Positions 11,224 through 22,865 of a stretch of DNA of 64,000 nt are shown here, one piece after another. The stretch is from positions 1 through 64,000 of the forward strand of contig JAJIRX010000793.1 of NCBI GenBank assembly GCA_023853785.1, read 5' to 3'. Below the pieces are notes generated by a model that saw only the letters and a list, made by a program, of their open reading frames with translations, was not told the DNA's origin and made no database searches. The number at the start of each line of letters is the position of its first letter. Position 1 is the stretch's first letter. Source of the DNA: Psilocybe azurescens (taxonomy: Eukaryota; Basidiomycota; Agaricomycetes; Agaricales; Agrocybaceae). Made by a program: the position numbers and the translations under genes.

Positions 11224-14200
11224 ATGGATGTTGCATGCTTGAGCTGTGGGGCACTTCATTGGATCAATAAGAGACTTATTGGAAGCCCAAAACATTGACC
11301 ATGTTTTGGGACCTACTGCATGAACAGAAAGGTTCAACTTTCATCTCTTGAGGCACCATCTGAGCCCCTTCAGCGATTACTCACATCAAATGATCCTGAT
11401 GCTGTCAAATTCTGTGAAGAAAGCTGGAAATATAATTGAGCATTCACTTTTGCATCTTTGGGTGTGCAAAAGATTATTTGGTCTACCAAGGACATCATCA
11501 TGGGCCTCCTGTGTTTAGAATCTGTGGCAAGCTACATCATTGATCTGGGGAATTGTCAACAGCTGGAGAATAATCTCAACATTCTCAGCCTCAATATGCA
11601 CAACTCTATGTATATGAACCTCAAGCAGCTCTGGAAACCTGGATATCAAATAATGCAGATCTCAATCCAAATATCATGTGTGATCTTCAGGCCATGCTCT
11701 TGGAACATCATCAATATGTCCCTGTGTATTGGCATGCATATGAAGTCCCCCAACACTATGATTCTGACAACAATGCTCAAGTTCAAGTTCAACTTTCACC
11801 TGGCCTCGACCAGCAATGGTACAATTTGCCAACTGCTGATGAGGTGGCTGTTATTCTCCTTGGAAATCCAACAACTGAGCCATGCACCATTGTTTTATAT
11901 CTTCAGTCAGGGCCTCTTCATTGTGTTATTGATCTCCATTCTGCATACACACCACTCCAATACCCTCTCCTGTTTCCTCAAGGTGAAAATGGTTGGTATC
12001 CAGAAATGAGGTTACATGAGACTGAGGACCAACAAAATCACTGTCTTCAACAATGTGCACAGCATCAAGATCAGCATTGTGATCTTGGGATGGATGTTGG
12101 GAATGATTGGCCTGCAGATTCAAGGAGACTCATCCTATCATGATATGTAGCCCATCAAATTCATTATCACTGTGATGAGTATAATCCTCTCCTATATGGT
12201 GGTTGCCTTTTTACACATTATGTTGTTGACATGCTTGCTTCCGTGGATCAACAAAGACTATCTTGGATCTTAAAGATCAGCCCACCTTTTGAGCAGCACA
12301 CTTCAACAATCTTGAAGATGCTGCAGCCACCAATAATGATAATCTTGATCTCAATGACTTAGGCCAGTGTGTTATCCTTTCCTCCTCCTACACAGATGGT
12401 CCTAAAAATATGGGTCAAGAATTTCAGGACTCCATGGCTATTGCTCGCCATTTCCAGAAAGTTGACATTTCCCTCACAATGACAACAAATCCTTGCTGTG
12501 CTGAAATTGAGAGGGAACTCCTTTCTGGTCAGACAGCTTATGACTGGCCTGATTTGGTTGCTTGTGCATTCCAGCTGCAAAAGAAGGCAATGGTTGATTA
12601 TATTTACAAAAAGGATATTTTTGGTTGTGCTGTAGCCTATGTCTATATCATTGAATTTCAAAAGCATGGGCTACCTCATATGCATTGTCTTATCTTTTTA
12701 AAGGAGCCTTACAAGCTCCTCACACCAGAAGACATTGACTTCTGTATTTCTGCTGAATGGCCAGATCCGGAAACCCAATCTCTTCTCTTCAAAACAGTGA
12801 AAACATGTATGGTTGATGGGCCATGTGGGACAGCAAATCCCTATGCACTGTGTATGGTTGATGGAAGATGCAGCAAGAATTACCCCAAGGATTGGCAAGA
12901 TTTCACAACTACGGATGGCCACAGTTATCCACTTTATCACAGAAGAAACAATAAAAGAGCATACAAGATTGGAGGGAAAATGGTGGACAACAGAAATATT
13001 GTTCCATATTCACCATTTCTATGTGGTGAATTCAACTGCCACATTAACATACATAGAGTGTGCCATCTTGCTGGGAACATTCAAATATGCATTCAAATAT
13101 ATTCAAAAGGGACCAGATAGAGCATCATTAGAAGTTAGCCTAAAAGATGAAGTCAAGCAGTTCATTAATGGTTGATATATCTCAGCACCAGATGCTGCAT
13201 GACATATTTTCCACTACAAGAAACATGAAAAAATCCCAAATGTTGTCTGTTTGCAAGTCAACCTCCCAAGTCACCATATGGTAGTATTTAATCCAAACAA
13301 TGACATTGAAACTGTTCTTCAATGCGGTGCTCACCAACAAACTACCCTCACTGCATTTTTTGAGGCCAATTCTGATGCAGGTACCCTTGGAGAGGAGGCT
13401 TGCAAGTATATGTATCTACCAATAATTCCCTCAGCACTTTGTTTTCAATGCAAATTCAAAGAAGTGGAAAATTCATCAGAAAGGCTTTGCTCTTGGGTGC
13501 ATGCCAACTGTAAGCAAACAATTTTACCTTTGTACTCTGCTAACTGTTGTGAAAGGGGCCAAGTCTTTTGAAGATCTCCAACAGGTGCCAGGCACAAACA
13601 ATCCACTCCCTATGTACTATGCAGCATGTCTTGCACAAGGATTACTTGAGGATGAAGGTGAGTGGCAGCTTTTCCTGCAAGAGGCTTGTGAAATGCAAAC
13701 TGGCACTCGACTATGCAATTTGTTTGCTACTCTTCTTCTGTTTGCAGAGCCTGCACAACTGGATGCTCTGTAGATGGAGTTTCACCACCACATTTGTGAT
13801 GACTTGGACCAGCATTTGTGAGCTAGAGGCATTCATGATCCATCTGCAGATGATGTGTACAACTATGGCATATATTTACTTGACAGAATTATTTGTGATT
13901 CAGGCCACTCTCTGGACAATTTTCCATCATGCCCAAACCTCATCAAGATTGGATGTTGCTTACCAAAAACCCTTTGATTGTGGAGCAGTTGAATTACAAT
14001 CAAAATAACAAGCGAGCTGATTTTGACCATCAACTTCCAACCTTGAACAATGACCAGTGTAATGCATATGCAAACATAGTTGACGCGAATTGAGAATGAA
14101 AAGGCAAAGTTATATTTTCTTTGCAGACTCTCTCTGTCATGCCAAAAGGTTCAGGTGAGAATATTATAGATGCCCCAGGGCAACATTTGTACCTCTGGCG

Positions 14201-14592
14201 AGACATGGAGGTGCTATTTTTTCAACAAAATATACACCTTTAAAGTGGATCTGTTGATTCCCAACAATTTGCGCAATGGCTTCTACAAGTAGGACATGGT
14301 CAAAATATGGTTGATGGTAATGAAATACAACTCCCCGAGAACATGAGGGTTACAGACATTAACTCACTTATCAATTCAATCTATCCTGCAAATGACTCCG
14401 TTCCCTCCCCCTCCCAAATACTTTAAAAATCAGATGATCCTGGTGCCATGCAATGCCAATGTGGGTGAAATGAATCAGCATATTCTGGAAAGAATGGCCA
14501 GAGACATTCAACAATATATAAGTACTGATGAAATGATACATGAGCTGGGGATAGATCCAAATGATGGTGACCACATATCAGTAGAATTCCTC
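11224..14592 (+). pseudogene. Helitron Rep/helicase, N-terminal and central part (broken)
   Basis: Recognisable parts in order: a zinc-binding start with CGALHWIN (about 11245-11265) and CMNRKVQLSSLEAP (near 11325); the N-terminal Helitron domain with APLQ-type segment TPLQYPLLFPQGENGW (about 11950-11995); the Rep domain at 12410-13175 with the histidine pair in HGLPHMHCLIFL (HUH motif) and the tyrosine region FKYAFKYIQKG (about 13080-13110); then PMYYAACLAQGLLEDEGEW and the pre-helicase region. Around 14090-14160 the frame jumps directly to QFAQWLLQVGHG, skipping the Walker A and B region. Stops and shifts occur throughout, for example a four-base gain near 13045. The family normally nicks, unwinds and re-ligates the element's own DNA; this copy cannot. 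Confidence 0.75.
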
Positions 14593-14800
14593 TATTGACA
14601 ATTTATGTTTGGAATTCTTAATTTTATTGTGTAGACTTCGCAGCTACTTATATACATGTATCTACTGTAACTAGAATACTCTACCAGCGTCTAATTATTT
14701 CTATGTATGGCATAGCCGAGGCCGAGATAATATTAGTAAGAATATTAATAAGATAAATCTTCAAGATAAATGTGTGGAATGTCCGAGCACATTCCCAACA
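14593..14800 (-). repeat. 3' LTR of the copia element
   Basis: On the element's strand it begins TGTTGGGAATG and ends TTGTCAATA. It matches the copy at 19066-19273 at every base I compared. Confidence 0.9.
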
Positions 14801-14812
14801 CTCCCTTGCTCG
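14801..14812 (-). other. Polypurine tract candidate
   Basis: On the element's strand AGCAAGGGAG lies directly before the 3' LTR, the position where plus-strand priming occurs in LTR retrotransposons. Confidence 0.5.
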
Positions 14813-14819
14813 GGCATCT

Positions 14820-17800
14820 CTAGAATACTCCAATTTCGAATGTGAGGTCCTGGTGTAATGTCCTAGGTAGTCCCTTGGTGAATAGATCTGCTATATTTTC
14901 TCTGGTATTGATATAAACTAAATTGAGTGTGCCATTCTGGACAAGATCACGAAGAAAGTGGAGGGAGATGTCAATGTGTTTGGTTTTGGAATAAAATTCC
15001 GGGTGGTGAGCGATTGAGACAGCTGCTTGGTTGTCTGAGAATATGGTTGAGGTAGTAGGAATATCAATTCCTAATTCCGTGAATAATGTTCTGTGCCAGA
15101 GTACCTGTTTTGCGCAGTGAGTAGCAGCAGTGTACTCTGCTTCTGCAGTTGAAAGAGCTACTGTGCTCTGTTTCTTTGCACTCCAAGCAACAGCACCTCC
15201 AGCTAGCTTGATAATGTATCCACTGATATATTTCCTGTCTCTATCTGATGCCCAATCCGCATCACAGTAAATATTTAATTCTTGGTTGATTTCCTCAGTT
15301 TCATGACCATAGGTGAGTTTGTAGTCTCGAGTACCTTTAAGGTAGTGAAATATTCGTTTAACAGCTGTCCAGTGCTGTTTCTGAGGGTTCTTGGTGAACT
15401 GTGCGAGTTTCTGGACAGAAAATGCGATGTCTGGCCGGGTTCCAATTGCCAAATACATAAGCGATCCTATAAGTGTTGCATAGCTAGCACTGGCTTGTTC
15501 TAGCTGCTCCCCCTGCTCGTCCAATTTTCCTTGAGGTACATCTGGATTGTCAAGCTTCACATTTGGATCCATGGGAGTAGTGACTGGGTTTACATCCTCA
15601 AGACCAAATTTCTTGAGTAGTTGATTAATGTAGGCAGTTTGCAAAATGGAAATGACTTTGGAATGGTGATCTTGTATAACATTCATTCCTAGAAGTAGTG
15701 AGGGTCGTCCCAGCGATTTAATATCGAATTTCTGGCGTAATTGTTGCTCCAATAAATCATTCTGAGCATCTGAGTTTGCAATAGATAGGATGTCATCTAC
15801 CCAGACAAGTAGGATCTCAAATTCTTCACCCTCTTGTCTTTTGTAGCAGCAGTAATCGGATTTGAGCCTAGTGAATCCCAAGTCCTTCATGGCTGTATCA
15901 AATTCCTTGTTCCAAACATTTCCAGCTTGTTTGAGTCCATACAACGAGCGCCCTAAGTCAACAGACACGTCCTGATCCATCATTATATCCAGGAGGTTGT
16001 CGCATATATAATTCCTCTTCAATGTATCCATTTAAATAAGCTCCCTTGATGTCAAGCTGTCGAAGACTCCATCCATGGACTGCTGAGAGTGTGAGTAAAG
16101 TGCGTAAAGTTTCAAAGCACATAACTGGTGCGAATGTCCCATCATTGCTGTAGTCTACTCCTGGCTTCTGTGAGAAGCCCTGTGCAACAAGTCTTGCCTT
16201 GTATTTAATTATATTGTCTTCAGCGTCATGTTTCTTGTTGAATAGCCATTTGCAGCCTATAGGTTCTCGATCCCTTGGTAAGTTTTGTAGTTCCCAAGTC
16301 CCCATCTTCTCCAGTGTGTTTAATTCTTCGTCTATAGCTTCCTGCCATGCTTCAGATTCGCTTCCTGCAAGTGCTTCTTCAATTGTTAAAGGCAAGCTGC
16401 TTTCTGAATTTCTTGAAGCTAGCATTGCAATTTCTGGCTCTGAAGCAACATTGGTTTGTTCTGTTTGCTTAGCCTTTGAATATTCTGTTGGACGAGTGAT
16501 ATCTGGTGTAGGGAGTGGAATAGGAGTGGGTGTATTGAATCTTGATGACGGAGTTCGCGCCTGAGGGTTGTGAGACTTCTTGTAGTCAATTTGCATTGTT
16601 CTGGTGCGTAGTTGGCGATTATTTGAATCACTGGAAGTTATGACTGGTTGAACAATTTTTCTGATTGTATTTCGTTGGTTTGTGCGTCTGGAACTGGTCC
16701 TGGCTCCCCCTCAGATGCCAAACCAGGTACTGTAGTAATTATTTCAAGTTCCCTAGGTTCATCATTTTCATTAAAAGCGAAATTCCGGGATGTCTTGATG
16801 CTTCTATGTTTGCTGTCATAATAGCGAATTGATTTGGATCCATCATTGAATCCTACAAAGACCATCTTGTGCGATTTTGGGTGCAGTTTGGATTGGTTCT
16901 GGGACTCATCTAGGACCCATACATCGCATCCAAACTCTCTGAGGTGTGAAACATCAGGTTTGGAGCCATTCCAAGCTTCGTAAGGTGTCAGGCCTTTAAG
17001 CGCCCCTGGTAGACGCCCCTGTTTGAAGGTAATTGGCATGGGAGACTGCTTCATCCCATAAAAATCAGGTAGCTTCTTCAAAATTAGCATGGCTCTTGCA
17101 AGCTCCAGGTGTGTACGGTTAAATCGCTCTGCTACTCCATTTTGTGATTGAGAATAAGGTGCAGTGGTTTGTACTTCAATGCCTCTTTCTTCTGCCCATG
17201 TCTTTATTTCTTTGTTGACTAACTCCTTCCCATTGTCAAAGCGTATCCACTTTGGGTGTTTTCCAAATTTCCTTTCCAGTAGGGTAGCATGGTCCTTTAT
17301 CCGGGCTGAGGCCTCTGTTTTATCCTTCATAAATTTTACTCCACTGAAGCGGACTGCATCATCTGTGAATGAGATGTAGTATTTGAAGCCTCCAATAGAC
17401 TGAACTCCTGCTGGTCCCCAAACATCACTCATAAATCCTTCTCCAGGAATCTCTGAGCGATTGTCTGCCTCCTTTGGGAATGGTTTGTGAGCCTGTTTTG
17501 CTTGGATACAAGCCTCACATGTTGGGGAAGGAATAGATGTGTGATCAATCTCCATTCCATTTACAAGCTCCTCCCGGCTGATTTGTTGCAAAGATGACAT
17601 GGATATGTGTCCAAATTTTTGGTGCCATTGGTCCCAGGTAAGCTTCTGCGATGAAGCATAGTTTGTCTTCTCTTTTCCGGGTAGTTGTGCACGGGCTAAT
17701 AATAAGTAAAGCCTATTAGACTTGATTCCTTTTCCAATTATTTTATCCTTGGAATCCGATATGGAGCATCCACCTTTGGTAAATTTAACATGCCCATTTG

Positions 17801-18254
17801 CATCATCAATTCTGCTGATTGATGGTAGGCAGTTTGGAGCATCAGGGACATGTAGGACATTGCGGAGTTGGTGTCGGAATGTTTTTCCATCCACAGAGAA
17901 ATTAACAACGACTGTTCCACGGCCTTGAGCAGTGACAGGGCTTAATCCGAGGCCCTGTATGGTTGAATCTTTGAGTGGTGTATAATCAATAAATGCCTCC
18001 TTCATGGTACAGATATGTGAGGTTGTTCCTGAGTCTAATATCCAATCATATTTCGAAAATTCTCTGTGTTGTTCTGCAGGCACAAATGCCATGTATGATG
18101 CATCATTAAGATTTGATGTGATTGACTCCTGTGCTTGATTTGTGCGCCCTGCTCTATTTGGTCCTCTTCGGCCTTTAGGTCCCTGACCTTCCCTTCCGCC
18201 ACCTTTAGCCCAACATTCCTTTGATATGTGACCTTTTTGTGGCAGTTGTAACAT
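14820..18254 (-). pseudogene. Copia pol: protease, integrase, reverse transcriptase, RNase H (frame-broken)
   Basis: The parts appear in copia order. The protease has DSGTTSHI (near 18030). The pre-integrase and HHCC region has WHQKFGHIS and CEACIQAKQ. The integrase catalytic residues are in MSDVWGPAG, RFDNGKE and NGVAERFNRT. The RT has KGAYLNGYIEEELYM, then SLYGLKQAGNVW and LLVWVDDILS, a WVDD form of the usual YVDD. RNase H has YCDADWASDRD, STAEAEYTA and FSDNQAAV. Two single-base frame breaks are visible: at a T5 run at 16656-16660 and near 15965-15972. The polyprotein would otherwise be complete to the stop at about 14820. The identical LTRs argue for recent insertion, so either the frame breaks are sequence errors or the copy was mobilised in trans. 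Confidence 0.85.
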
Positions 18255-18974
18255 TCTTTGTCCGATGAATCCGATGATTTGTTGAATTTTCCGTTGTTCC
18301 TTGAGTTGCCAGATTGTCTAGCCTGTAAGGATGTCTGTGTTGAGTCACCAGACCTAGACTTGCGACATCTATCTTCTTCCATGAGAATAGCCACAAGTTC
18401 ATGAGATGATAATTGAGGTTTATTCCCACTTGACCCAAGATAAGATGTTGTATAAGTGTCCCATGACTCGGGAAGTGATGTGATTAAAATCATTACAAAA
18501 TCTTCATCTGGTACTTTGCTGCCCATAACATGCAGTTCCTCCTGTAGCTGGCGCGAATTTTGATATATGTTCCACCATATTGAATCCTTCTTCTGCTGTT
18601 GCTCTGTACAACGCCCTTCGTGTGGCCAAAATTCCAAGTCGGCCTTTGGATTCCTTCACTGTGGTAAGTTGTTCCCACATTTGGCGTGCTGTGACTGCAC
18701 CACTGATGTGTATTATTTCCGAATCTGAGATTGACAGCTCAATTTGGACTCGTGTCTTTGCATCCTGTTCTCTCCATTTCTTCTGAGCCTCAAGCTCCAG
18801 TGCAGTTGGTTTTCCAGGTTCAGCTGATTCTGGTGCCTTTGCATCAATTGCAATATGGTCTTCCAGTCCAAGGTCAGTGAATACTGCAAGCATTCTTCGC
18901 TTCCATGGCATCCAATTATCTGCCTTCAGCATGGGAATCCGGTAGGGTCCAGACGTGCTATATTTGCCTGACAT
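18035..18974 (-). pseudogene. Copia gag (frame-broken)
   Basis: Gag starts MSGKYSTSGPYRIPMLKADN at 18974 and carries the copia UBN2-type core (ELSISDSEIIHISG, QMWEQLTTVKES, then HVMGSKVPDEDFVMILITSL after a shift). The frame changes near 18555 by one base. The C-terminal zinc knuckle is split: CYNCHKK in the gag frame and GHISKEC in the pol frame, at a run of five A residues (T5 at 18234-18238 on the plus strand). Gag would form the virus-like particle that packages element RNA. The shift inside the knuckle makes a useful programmed frameshift unlikely, because the unshifted product lacks a complete zinc site. Confidence 0.8.
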
Positions 18975-19053
18975 ATTGATTGCGAGTTAAAAATAAATGA
19001 GGATGAGTGTGGCTGTTGAGAATTCAAGTACGAGTTTTTAATGTACAGGCACG

Positions 19054-19065
19054 GGGCCCATAACC
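19054..19065 (-). other. Copia primer-binding site matching an internal part of initiator tRNA-Met
   Basis: The plus strand reads GGGCCCATAACC directly next to the 5' LTR. This equals the anticodon-loop region of eukaryotic initiator tRNA-Met (GGGCCCAUAACC with anticodon CAU), as I recall that sequence. Priming by a 5' half-fragment of this tRNA is established for Drosophila copia. Confidence 0.65.
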
Positions 19066-19273
19066 TATTGACAATTTATGTTTGGAATTCTTAATTTTAT
19101 TGTGTAGACTTCGCAGCTACTTATATACATGTATCTACTGTAACTAGAATACTCTACCAGCGTCTAATTATTTCTATGTATGGCATAGCCGAGGCCGAGA
19201 TAATATTAGTAAGAATATTAATAAGATAAATCTTCAAGATAAATGTGTGGAATGTCCGAGCACATTCCCAACA
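19066..19273 (-). repeat. 5' LTR of the copia element
   Basis: This is the partner of 14593-14800 and is identical in the comparison by eye. It is followed by the target duplication TCCTC. Confidence 0.9.
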
Positions 19274-19278
19274 TCCTC

Positions 19279-19758
19279 CACTCCATGAAATCTGCTAGCC
19301 TTCCTCCAGGAGAACTCAATCTAGAAGTTAAGTATCCTATCATTCTTCTATGGAATCTCTCACTGTCCACAGGCCTTTGTAATGGAAGTCAGATGATAGT
19401 GACTCAAATAGGCAACAGGGTACTGGAGGCACAATTGATTGGTGGTGAACATGATGGTGAAATTGTGATGATTCCTTGCATAACCTTGACTCCATCTGCA
19501 AGATCTGCAGATGTTGCCTTTTCTTTTCATAGAAGGCAGTTCCTGGTTTGACTAGCATTTGCATTATCTATAAAAAATTGCAAGGTCAGTCTGTGAAGTA
19601 CATTGGCCTTGATATTTGCATACCAGTTTTTGCACATGGACAGCTTTACATTGCACTCTTGAGCAACATCAAGTGAGAATATTAGAGTTCTTCTGCCTGA
19701 TAATGCTTCTCATTGTTGAGTGCTTAATGTAGTGTATAAAGAGATATTAATTGATTGA
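19279..19758 (+). pseudogene. Helitron helicase, C-terminal part
   Basis: The frame continues the Helitron protein after the copia insertion: SASLPPGELNLE, then LSTGLCNGSQMIV, RVLEAQLIGGEHDGEIV and [10 protein letters not shown], followed in other frames by [16 protein letters not shown] and LNVVYKEIL. These are the conserved C-terminal helicase motifs of the Helitron/PIF1 group. Joined to 14592 across one copy of the duplicated TCCTC, the reading frame is continuous, which confirms the insertion. Several stops follow near 19550-19700. Confidence 0.75.
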
Positions 19759-20065
19759 TTGAAATCCAAAACATACCTTGAGTATCTTGAGGATAGTAAC
19801 CTTGAGTGATTGATAAAGATTTGATAAAGATAGGTGAAATGAATGGTGAGGTAGCTGGCTTTTATGGGGAAGTAGACACAAGCTCAGTATCATTACACAC
19901 TGACAGTTCACTGTATAGCCTCAGAGTCCCCCACCAGGCCCATATGGTCAATGCAGCAGTCTCAATTTGAAGAAAAGATAAGTTGGATGATGTTCATCAC
20001 AATAAGGCTGCAATATTGACTGATACTAATTTTAAACTCAGACTCAACTCAGACAAGGGATTTGT
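19759..20065. other. Stretch between Helitron remains and a TIR element
   Basis: No gene was seen. The 3' end of the Helitron should be here, but no hairpin plus CTRR terminus was recognised. Confidence 0.3.
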
Positions 20066-22199
20066 GTACTTTACAGTGCCCCCATGTTCCATTGGACTCC
20101 AACAGATTTTCACTGGACCCAGCCAATTCCAATAAACCTAGCTGGACAGTCTATTGGATGTCCAATGGATTCTGTTGGACTTGACAAAATTCTGCTACCA
20201 GTCCAGTCAGAGTGAAGTCTTTACACGGCCCCCTATTTTTGGTCAGACTCTGGTCAGACTCTGTTGGACTTGCTATATTCAGAATGAGGATTTCTCTGGT
20301 CTAGGACTGCTGAAAATTTCTGGTGAGATTCCGGTGAGATTCTGGTGAATGTCTGGTCAGACTACAAGTCCAATGGACTGTCCAGGTGGACTGTCCACTG
20401 GAATAATGCCAAACCAGCAGTCAAAGTCCAATGGAAATGACCAGACAGGACCAACAGAAGTTCATTGGAATCCCACCAGACATGATCATTGCAATTCCAA
20501 CAGACAAGACCAACGGAATTCCAATGGAAGTCCAACAGACAGCAAGCAGAGGGTTGTTCATATTAGTATTAATAAAAAGAAAATATTAATAGAAAAATAG
20601 AACTTGGATCAATTAAAGAGATATCACACATAGAACACAGTAGAGAGTATAGAGTCAATAGACTGATGTATTTTTCTGAGTGTATATGGTCCTTATCAAC
20701 AGAATTCTGTATTTTGTTCAGTCCACAGGGTGAGCGGTCTGATGTGGCACATTGGAAGTCACATGACTCAAACATTTGTGAACCTGTGGCGCGGATTCAT
20801 TTCTTCCCACCCTTCATCTTTCCCCCCCACCACCACCCACCTTGCCCCTTCCCCCCCATCTTTGTGTAGGTGGCTGTTCACGGCAGCCGCCTCTGTCAGC
20901 CAACCTGACCTGACAGAGGACGATGAGGACTGCAACGGCAAGGACTACGACGAGGACAGGGCAACAGCAACAGCAACGACCAGGACCAGGACCAGGATGA
21001 CCGTGACAGAGACCGCAACCAGGACCGCAGGGGTGAGGATGACCAGGACGGGGAGGACAACCACGAGGGCAAGAGGGAAGAGGACAACTGCAAGGGCAAG
21101 GTCGAGGGCGACGAGGATGGGGCCGACCACGGCGAGGGATGAGGAGGACAACTGCAAGGGCAAGGGTGATGAGGACAACCGCAAGGGCAAGGGCGATGAG
21201 GACAGAGAGCTGACCACAACAAGGACAAGGAGGACAACTGCAAGAGGGAAGAGGATGACCACGAGGGGAAAGAGGATGGCCATGAGGGGGAAGAGGATGG
21301 CCACGAGGGGGAAGAGGATGGCCACGAGGGGGAAGAGGACAACTGCAAGGGCAAGGGTGATGAGAACAGGGAGCCAACCACAACAAGGACAAGGAGGATG
21401 ACCATGATAATCACAAGGACGACCGTGACAAGGACTGCAAGGGCAAGAGCAAGGACAACTGCAAGGGCAAGGGCAAGGAGGGATGGGGAGGAGGACCGCA
21501 AGGGCAAGGGCAAGGAGGACAACCGCAAGGGCAATGAGGACAGCCGCAAGAGCAACAAGGACAGAGGACAACTGCAAGGGTAACAAGGATGGAGAGGCCA
21601 ACCATGACAAGGACGAGAACCTAGCTGGACAGTCCATTGGATGTCCAACGGATTCCGTTGGATTTGAAAAAATCTTGCTACCAGTCCAGTCATAGTCCGG
21701 CCAAATTCCAGTCAAAGTCCAGTCAAGTCACTTCAAGACAGAAAACAGATGGACTGGCCAGACTGTCCAGTCTGTTGGACTTCTGTTGGACTTCCAATGG
21801 ACTTCCAACAGACTCTCAGCACTTAATTAGACCAGATCTAAGAGTGCTCTGTCCAGTGGACTGTCATTGGTTTAATTGCAGACTTGGGAGGGGAGTTAGG
21901 GACAGTAGCAGTGTTCTTGGAAGCTTTGGGAGCCATAGTAAGGAAGCTAGGTCACTAGAATGAGCTTAGATGGTGGTGGATGAAGAAAGAGATAACTGAC
22001 CATGCAACTTGTCAAGTTGGCCAGACATTACATAAGCCCTTTCTTACCAGAAACTGCTGTTCTCAAAAATATTCTAAGTCCAACCTGATGGAAATTTCTG
22101 TTTTGTGTCTAACCCAGACAGTCTGAGAGCTTGAAATAGTAGATAAAAAAGCTAACTACAACATGTATATATAGAAAAGTAACTACACTATAAAATTGG
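20066..22199 (+). mobile_element. TIR element of the CTTTAC superfamily (type A end), with a second copy inside
   Basis: It begins GTACTTTACAGTGCCCCC, the same terminus as the elements at 31157 and, reversed, at 52827. This is followed by a subterminal array of GGACTCC/GGACTTCC words. The A-type sequence is interrupted at 20214 by another terminus of the same superfamily and resumes at about 21614, with about 75 bases (CCTAGCTGGACAG onward) present on both sides. It then runs to the conserved block near 21900-21960 (GGAAGCTTTGGGAGCC). Its 3' limit is unclear. Compared with the 31157 copy, most CG dinucleotides are TG or CA here. Confidence 0.55.
20214..21613 (+). mobile_element. Inserted TIR-element copy (type B end) with Lys/Glu/Asp-coding satellite
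   Basis: It starts GAAGTCTTTACACGGCCCC, close to the type B terminus at 50551 (GAGGTCTTTACACAGCCCC). The interior block at 20540-20760 (with TTGTTCATATTAGTATTAAT) matches 50870-51090. The region 20930-21600 is a degenerate short-period satellite of GAGGACAACCGCAAGGGCAA-like words, open in several frames on both strands. These frames are not called as genes. Its far terminus was not found. Confidence 0.5.
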
Positions 22200-22865
22200 A
22201 CAGAATGGGTGTGAAACAGAGGGAAACAGTACTACGAAAGGGCGATGGCACTATGAAAGGGGATGGGGTGAGTGTGGTATGTGAAACAGAAGGCAACAGC
22301 ACTACATAAGGGAACAGGGTGAGTGTAGTATGTGAAACAGAAGGCAACAGCACTATGAAATGGGACAGAATGGATGGGACATGCAAAACAGAGAGCAATG
22401 GCACTACAAAAGGGCATGGGGTGGCTGACGTATGCAAAACAGGGGGCAACTGCAGTCCGAGAGAGCACAGGAAGGCTGTTGCATGCAAAACAAGGGCAGG
22501 CAACGATCCAAAGGGGAATGGGATGGGTGTTGCATGCAAAATGGAGGGCAATGGCAGTCCTAGAGGGTGGTCCTAGAGGGCATGGGGTGGCTGTTGCATG
22601 CAAATGGGGGCAGCAACAATCCAAAGGGGGACAGGGTGGGTGCCATATGCAAAACAGAGGGCGACAGCTATCTGAGAGGGCACAGGGTGGGTGTCGCATG
22701 TGAAATGGAGGGGAAAATGATCTGAAGGGGGAAGGGACAGACATCACATGCAAAACAGAGGGTGACAGTGGTCCAAAGGGGGACGGGGTGGGTGTCACAT
22801 GTGAAACAGAGCACAACAGCACTGCAAAAGGGGTCAGGGTAGGTGTTACATAAAAACAGGGCCCA
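22200..22865. repeat. 51-bp minisatellite, about 12 units
   Basis: The tandem units run from a CAGAGGGCAACAGCACTA-like start to a GGGTGTTGCATGCAAAA-like end. Most are 50 or 51 bp, so one minus-strand frame stays open for 245 codons as a degenerate 17-residue repeat rich in Pro, Cys, Phe and His. It occupies the same place in its element as the GC-rich satellites of related copies, so the open frame is probably a by-product of unit length. Confidence 0.75.

Larger units (their letters stand above)
14593..19273 (-). mobile_element. Ty1/copia LTR retrotransposon (recent insertion)
   Basis: The element is on the minus strand. It has two 208-bp LTRs that look identical by eye, a primer-binding site next to the 5' LTR, gag and pol in the copia order (protease, integrase, reverse transcriptase, RNase H), and a short purine tract before the 3' LTR. 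It is flanked by a perfect 5-bp duplication TCCTC (14588-14592 and 19274-19278). It sits inside the Helitron reading frame. The coding region is nearly full length but has four single-base frame breaks. Confidence 0.9.
11224..19758 (+). mobile_element. Decayed Helitron, split by a copia retrotransposon
   Basis: A rolling-circle Rep/helicase reading frame is spread over 11224-14592 and resumes at 19279-19758. The copia element at 14593-19273 interrupts it and leaves a 5-bp duplication. The coding sequence contains the Rep HUH region and the C-terminal helicase motifs. Neither the 5' TC end nor a 3' hairpin with CTRR could be located, so the limits given are those of the coding remains. Most of the helicase core, including the nucleotide-binding motif, is deleted, so this copy cannot be autonomous. 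Confidence 0.75.

Noticed and set aside
18225..18260. Programmed -1 frameshift between copia gag and pol
   Set aside because: The slip lies inside the zinc knuckle, so the unshifted product would lack a working zinc site, and C AAA AAG is a poor slippery site. A lost base is simpler.
20730..21715. Open frames of 192-265 codons on both strands
   Set aside because: Same reason: a purine-rich satellite inside a TIR element, open in several frames.
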